Below are positions 57,913 to 64,000 of a stretch of DNA of 64,000 nt, piece by piece. Position numbers and translations under genes: made by a program. Origin of the DNA: Hedera helix (taxonomy: Eukaryota; Streptophyta; Magnoliopsida; Apiales; Araliaceae); assembly GCA_947179155.2 (NCBI GenBank), contig OX359280.1, positions 45,555,555 through 45,619,554 of the forward strand. The letters are read 5' to 3'. The notes beneath the pieces are model-generated. The model saw only the letters and a program-made list of their open reading frames with translations, searched no databases and was not told the DNA's origin. Position 1 is the stretch's first letter; the number at the start of each line of letters is the position of its first letter.

Positions 57913-60900
57913 TATAACGTCCCGAGATTCCACATTCCTTAATTATATCTGATTATCTCTGAATATCATAAACATTAATTTAAAAATTATTTTATAATAT
58001 TATAAAACACTTTCATAGCGATCTCGTGCGTTATACTTAACCTTAAAACCTTTATTTGACTGAATGTGGTCCATATTTTTTTTTAATTATTATTTACATT
58101 CCTTACCTATCTCAGGATCGCAACGCTCACTTAACATTCATTAGCACTTAGGTCAAATATTTATAAATTGTGACCTATTATGATCATACATATGTTAGAG
58201 TTTATACCCTAGAGGCTAATTATTTGATGTAATTGCTTAACATTTTTGATATTTTATTTGATTGAATAAATGGATTATTTTATTATGATTTCATTTACTG
58301 CATTATATAAATATTAACATAGTAAAAGCCCTTAGAATAATGATATGAATTATATAGCTTTAAGTATCTGACTTGAACATGAGATTATATAATTATAATT
58401 AGTATCATTGCTCTTAAATGTCCCTAGTCGAGTATTATTGTTAATGGGACAACAATGATGCGCATTGAGACTAGTATGTGGATTGACTGATGGCCAAATC
58501 TCATTGGTCATAAATATATGAGATATTTGAGCCAATGCATAGGTACATGTTAGAGAACAATGTACTGGACTGACCCACCATGAGAATTCTATATAGAGCA
58601 TTATGCAAAGTGTCATAAGAAATTCTTATAGTGACAATGATGTAATGATCCTCCGACCTGAAGTCACTATATTATTACACGAAAATTTGTGTACTTTGAT
58701 ATCATCAAAGGTCACCTTTAATAGGGTGAACAATAAATGTGATTATTGGGTACATCATGAATCGTGTGAGGAATATGAGTGATCTAGATGGAATTTAACC
58801 CTCTTATATATTAGGGGTGATATCCATAGGCCTTTTGATTGAGTAGGACTATGAAATGCATGGCCATGCTCAAATATTGATTTGTTTCATATAGTCTACT
58901 CATTGATCAAGAAAACTCAGATTAAATTATGAAGAGTATGACACATTCCATGCCTCGAGTTTAATCTAGGATATAAGGTTAAAAGGATTAAATTACATTG
59001 AAACATTGGTCACGAAAAGGTTGTATCGAATCATTGATCTTATTATTATTTGGGTAGTAGTGATGCATTACTAGATGCCGCTCACTGTTTATAATTTTAT
59101 AATATGATTTTAAAATTATTACCAACATAATAATAACCTATAGGGTCACACACTTAGAACGTATTTAAAAATGAATTAATTTAAATTGTAAGTATTTAAA
59201 TATGTCAATATGATTGACAGTATTTAAAATTACGAATTTAATTTAATAAGATAATTTATATATATGTATATTAATTAAGTTAGACTTAATTAAGATATAA
59301 TATATATAAATTCGGATTTTTTTTTTTAATTAAATTAGGTTTTGGTTAATTCCTATTAACTACTATACATATGATATATCAGTAGTCTTAATCACGTAAG
59401 GAACAAAAAAACCAAAACCCTAGCTGCTTTAAGAAAGAGGCTAGAGAGAAAAATAATTGAAAAATCCAGATCTTGGTGGCTAGTACCGCGGTTCCTTTTA
59501 CTGCAGATCGTGGGACGATTCACGCAGCGTTCGTGTGGATACCGTAGAGACGCAGTCGCTGGATTGCGTTGAAGATTCGAAGCCGTTCTAGAATTCCATC
59601 GTCTCCTATCCATCTCGAATAATCGGTAAATAATCTAAACCTCTTATTAATCTGGTTTCGCATGGATCCTGTTTTAGGGTTTCGATTTTTTTTTTAAATT
59701 CCGCTGCTTTCACTGTGTTGAAACCCTAACAACATATATATTTATGATTTACGTAACATATTCGGTAATAAAATTTTGCCATTATGTATTCATTTGTATG
59801 GCCCTGTTTAATTGTACCTGATTTGTATCTGATCTTGTTCGCATATACCTATAAATATACATTTATAACATACATACGAATTTCATTATATCCGTACTCG
59901 ACTTATCACCATAATACAATTCTCATGCCTCATTACCTTCTATAATTACAAATAATACATTCATTCAAATTTAACTATATGAATTTACAAACCATACATC
60001 TGCTTTTATCGTATAGGTTTAACATTTAAACCAAACTATTACACATCTTGCATCTACACAAATTTGCATATAACTAACTTGTTTTCCGCTTATCCATTTA
60101 TTCACGTTCTTTACCTTAGTTGCACCGGAACCTCCGACCTTCTTTTACTGTACCTGAAATGTTAGTTCATAGCAAGAATGAGCATAAAGCTCAACAAGTT
60201 AATCAGTTAATACCTTACATGCTCGCAATTTATATCAATGCGTCATACATCTTTTACTTATCATGTTATACTTAATGTCACATATTGCATTTAATAGTTA
60301 GACCACGTAATGGCACAGAGTACCTATTTCAATTAACACATAGTCCACGTAGTACAATTAATATGTTCAAGTCTGAAGAACTTGCCTGTCCCACTTTATA
60401 TACATTTAACCTATACCGCCTCACTTGGCCCTTCTATCCTTCAATGCGTCGGTTTGCTCAATCCGAACCTTGTCTGTCAGTATAAAACTTACATGTCATT
60501 ATAAGATCATAAACTTTCTATAACTCATCAAACTAAATCTATAAATATTAGATCATTAGTCTCTATTTATTTCACATGTGATGTATTATATCTTACATAG
60601 GTTAATAATACATCCAAGCTCGTTTCCGACCTTTTACAAAACCCCTAACATGGTTTGGCTTAGCTTTAGGCATACTATATTATGCCATTCATCATATTAT
60701 TATACCATATCATCCTTTAACTTAACCATTATTTTCAATTCTAGGGTTTATATAACCCATTTCTATCATTTCATATCAAAATATAGCTTTTTGGAAGCTT
60801 AAAAAAATTTCAAATGCATAGAAACTTCGCCCCGGCGCCGTCAGACTTTGCTGGTCGCGTAGTGTTCTCGGTTGTGAACAGTAACATGGCGCCCCGGCTA

Positions 60901-63600
60901 GATGTTTAGTACAAAACATCTAGCCCCGACCAAATGTTCAGAAATTTTTGATTTTTGCCCTACCTTTGCCGCTTTTTAATTCCTTCATCTTATATCCAAT
61001 TAAGCTCAAATTTGGACCACATCTAGACCTTACTACCTAGTATTTTACAAAAATACTACTTGACTCATTTGGATTTTCAAAAATAGAGATACACTAGCCC
61101 CTAGGAGGGTTGTTCAACACATTTTCAACACTTAGAATTTTTCTGAACTTTAAAAAAAACCAACTTTTGCAACTTTGTGATTTTTGGCCATTTGTTTTAA
61201 AACAACATTCCAACACTTGACATAGTTCATATAACCTATATATGACATGTCCAAACTTTCAAAATGATAAAACTTCGCATGAGGCGATAATTGTCCGTTA
61301 AAATCCATTTCGATTCGAAATGATCGATTTCGATCGTTCGAATTGCCAATTCATTCAAATTTAAGTCCGTTGATTATCAAATCAACTTAGACACGTGTAA
61401 TTACTTAAAATTAATCCATTTGGCTTCATTTCACCTTTAATTCTCCAAAATTGCCAAAAATCACAATTTGATGGCATTTTGTCAACTTTTACTAACTTTT
61501 TCAAATTCAAAACTTAAACTCCTCTTGAAACTTAAACTCAACACACCATATAGGCAACCACATACACTTTTAATGACTTAACAAGTCCACATAACTTCTA
61601 ACTGCACATTCTAATGCACTTTACAGATTACAAATTGATTTATATAAGAAATATATCCTAATATTGTAATTTCATTTCGTAAATCATACTTTTCAACCAA
61701 TACTTAACTCATGATGCTATCTAGCTAGTAATTTCATGTGCTTTAGACATGTTCATACACTTCATCTAGATTTTTATCAAATCTTTCAACAATTAATACA
61801 TGATCATCTACTAAACCATGATTTCTAGCTTTGAACATAAACATAAATAGTCCATCAACTTTTATATTACATGAACACTTAGGGTTCCATCATAAATCAC
61901 ATACATAACATGTAAATCACATAATCAACATATATCTCCATAGATACATGCATGGCTACTCTATTCCTTACATTTACACACTTAGGTGCTAAACTTTCAA
62001 AACAAAAACTCTTCATACCTTCTTTGAGTTCTTCTCTTTCTTGAAATAAAGCTTCTAAAGGTTGAATCCTTCACCTTACTAGCTATTTCTCACTTGGCTT
62101 GAACCTTTTCCTCTTGAATCCTTCATAGTTTCTACAAACCCTAGCTCTATCTCTTGCTAGAACTTTCGAAATGCTGAAAATGATCCCAAGTTGGATACTT
62201 AAAATACATACACACATATATAATATCAACTTTCCAACACTTAACCATTATAGGTTAAGTAAACTCTTGCATGGTTAAGGATACATGAGACATTTTACTT
62301 GTCCAAGCAAGGGCACAATGGTCATTAGACCAAGTTGGGGCACCATGGTCCTTACATAACTTCACAAGGGCATTTTGGTCTTTCCTTCAAAAATCTAAAG
62401 ATTTAATTTCCTTGAAACTCATACTTTGCTTATTTCCATCCAAATAAATCATATTTTGATCTCAACTTGTTTCATCATGCTTAAATTTTATTCCATCATT
62501 AATTACCTCATAATTGGCTTATCCTATAACACTTGTCACACTTCCAGATACTAATTCCATCCATCCATTATAATAATTTTTAATAAATGCATTTTACATA
62601 TTATTTCATACTTAATTCTTTAGGAACTTTCTCGGTTCCATAATTCACACATTTAAATTCCCAATATCTCAAATAGTCTGATTACTCATTTTTCCCATAA
62701 ATCACTTTCTCGAGAAGCAAACCCCGATCGGATTACCAAAATCTATTGTCTTTTATCCTTTTAAACTCATATAACCATTTACGACTTCTAAGTCATTACC
62801 TTCGCACACATTGCCCATATTTACATCGTACTTGCTCATCACATTCTTTCTACCCATCATCAGGGGTATTACATTTTGTAATTACACATCGTATCACGAT
62901 TATCTTATTTTAATCAATTAACCTCAATTTCTTAACAATTTCCAACGTTCACAAATCATTATCTTTAATCCTCAATAAACCGATTAGGTCCTACGATTTC
63001 TTCTTTACTGCACTTACATACATATCTTAACCTATCATTCTCTTACTCTCGCTTCTTCAGGCCTGTTCATTAAGCTCGTTCTTAATTCTCATAACGTAAA
63101 CATCAATTAACATATGCCCTACTCATTTTCATCATTCCTTTTCATTCTCTAACTTAACTCTTCTTTCTATACTCGATCACATAAACATATACACATATTC
63201 AATCTATTAACTGCTGACACATGCCATCATTTCTTACAATAATTCCTCTTAAATTGTCTTATTGTAGGCATTACCATCAATCATTCGTCTATAATCATTT
63301 ATATTACCACTAAATCTTCCAAATTTATTTTCATTATAATTCCTTCATAACTCAAATCTCTCATGCATCTTAAATAGCTAACTGATCCATAAACATTTTG
63401 TACACCCTTATTATACTAAGAGTCCCTATTAAACATCAACTTAATCACATATATCATTTCTATCACATTGATCACACAATAATTCCCATTTAATCATTCC
63501 TTAATACATTCTATCATTTAAACCACGTTTTATCACATAACCTTTATTTAATTCATCAAAATCCTTATCTGGAATCCATGTAAAATCCTGGGGTATCACA
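57913..63600 (-). mobile_element. Solo LTR of family L subtype with TG...TA ends (TSD CTAGG)
   Basis: Minus-strand start TGTGATACCCCAGG (63600) and end GGGACGTTATA (57913), flanked by perfect CTAGG (57908-57912 and 63601-63605). Without the nested Copia-like LTR it is about 4.1 kb. The AACTTGTTGAGC...GCTCATTCTTGCTAT stem-loop region and ATTTCAG acceptor (60150-60200) match the family. The terminal TA, where CA is expected, is probably a mutation of the terminal CA. Confidence 0.8.
58193..59731 (+). mobile_element. Copia-like solo LTR (TSD ACATA)
   Basis: Starts TGTTAGAGTTTATACCCTAG and ends AAACCCTAACA with perfect ACATA duplications (58188-58192, 59732-59736). The start phrase is typical of plant Copia LTRs as I remember them. 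A GC-richer stretch at 59480-59620 fits R-U5 in plus orientation. It is the innermost insertion of this nest. Confidence 0.8.
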
Positions 63601-63605
63601 CTAGG

Positions 63606-63730
63606 AATATTAGAATAAATCTGAATAACATTGTTCTCTGTGGGATCGATCCTTTCTTCTGTTATACTGTGCTTAGTTTTGAGTTCGTAGAGTGGAGAAA
63701 AATTATATTTTTGAGAGTACTAACAACAAC
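63606..63730 (+). mobile_element. Athila LTR, part 3 (3' end)
   Basis: Contains TTGTTCTCTGTGGGATCGATC, the phrase found near the end of the other Athila-like LTRs here, and ends near GAGTACTAACAACA before the primer site. Confidence 0.6.
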
Positions 63731-63740
63731 TTCCAAATTT

Positions 63741-63758
63741 TGGCATTGTTGCTGGGGA
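63741..63758 (+). other. Primer binding site, decayed tRNA-Asp type
   Basis: TGGCATTGTTGCTGGGGA differs from the tRNA-Asp complement at four positions, all C to T or G to A. Confidence 0.7.
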
Positions 63759-63801
63759 AAAATTAGTTGTTCTTATTTATTCTTTGTTTCTTTATTAGTT
63801 T

Positions 63802-64000
63802 ATGACTCGATCCTCTCAATCTGGAAAGTTGAATTTTGATCCATAGATTGAGAAAACAATAAGAAAGCTCAGGAAGGAATATCATAGAGTGTAGCATTCA
63901 ACTGTAGAAGAAACTAAAGTTCCATCACCTGGCCTGAATGTAGCTCTTAAGTTGCTTTCAACCCACTTATCAAGTGAATTTGAGGAAGAAGTTATGGCTG
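63802..64000 (+). pseudogene. gag: Athila gag N terminus (continues beyond window)
   Basis: ATG 63802 opens MTRSSQSGKLNFDP, then a stop, IEKTIRKLRKEYHRV, a stop and HSTVEETKVPSPGLN. The FDP.IEKT.R.LRKE motif is the usual start of Athila-type gag and also appears decayed just upstream of 30092. Two in-frame stops within 40 codons mean this copy is dead. The window ends inside it. Confidence 0.7.

Noticed and set aside
59392..59613. 73-codon minus-strand ORF
   Set aside because: It lies in the GC-richer R-U5 of a Copia-like solo LTR, with no recognisable motif.

Overview
The window looks like nuclear DNA of a flowering plant, most likely a eudicot. It is AT-rich and split by large introns, and it holds one intact host gene in a dense field of nested LTR retrotransposons. 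That gene (about 35.6-39.6 kb, plus strand) is a soluble family I inorganic pyrophosphatase. Its eight coding exons join in frame into a 215-residue protein with the DNDPLDV metal-binding signature, plus one intron in the 5' UTR. Everything else supportable is transposon-derived.

Layout. 0.8-1.1 kb: tRNA-derived SINE-like and GC-rich hAT-like scraps. About 1.1-5.4 kb: LTR, tRNA-Arg primer site and truncated gag of a Tat/Ogre-type Ty3/gypsy element. About 5.5-19.0 kb: a plus-strand LTR of a long-LTR family (called family L here, Del/Tekay-like, LTRs about 4 kb). It is split by an Athila-like element (7.86-13.98 kb, intact gag-protease ORF) and by a minus-strand solo LTR of its own family (14.37-18.87 kb, TSD AATAT). 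19.0-34.2 kb: a decayed Tat/Ogre-type pol (RNase H, integrase). It is cut by Athila-like solo LTRs (TSDs TGCCT and CTTAT) and followed by a duplicated antisense accessory ORF, an Athila-like fragment in permuted order, and a 3' LTR. 34.8-40.2 kb: a hAT MITE, the pyrophosphatase gene, and two copies of a 180-bp MITE, one of them in intron 5 of the gene. 40.65-46.1 kb: a family L 5' LTR, tRNA-iMet primer site, coiled-coil pseudo-ORF and a 173-bp tandem repeat. 46.2-52.5 kb: a decayed Ptta/En/Spm (CACTA-type) transposase gene on the minus strand, split by a complete non-autonomous Athila-like element (47.22-52.23 kb, TSD GTTAC). 52.6-64 kb: an Athila LTR and gag start. The LTR carries two minus-strand solo LTRs of family L, and one of these carries a Copia-like solo LTR (TSD ACATA).

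Two observations stand out. First, at 12.08-12.50 kb a partial R-U5 cDNA fused to an almost complete tRNA-Asp complement lies inside a gag-protease ORF. It looks like an integrated minus-strand strong-stop cDNA with its primer. Second, the family L LTRs share an internal layout: TATA box, short ATG mini-ORF, AT-rich hairpin arrays, then a conserved stem-loop with a 3' splice site and a purine-rich exon. This suggests a spliced leader or micro-gene inside the LTR.

All calls come from reading the sequence. Family names rest on remembered motifs, not on searches.
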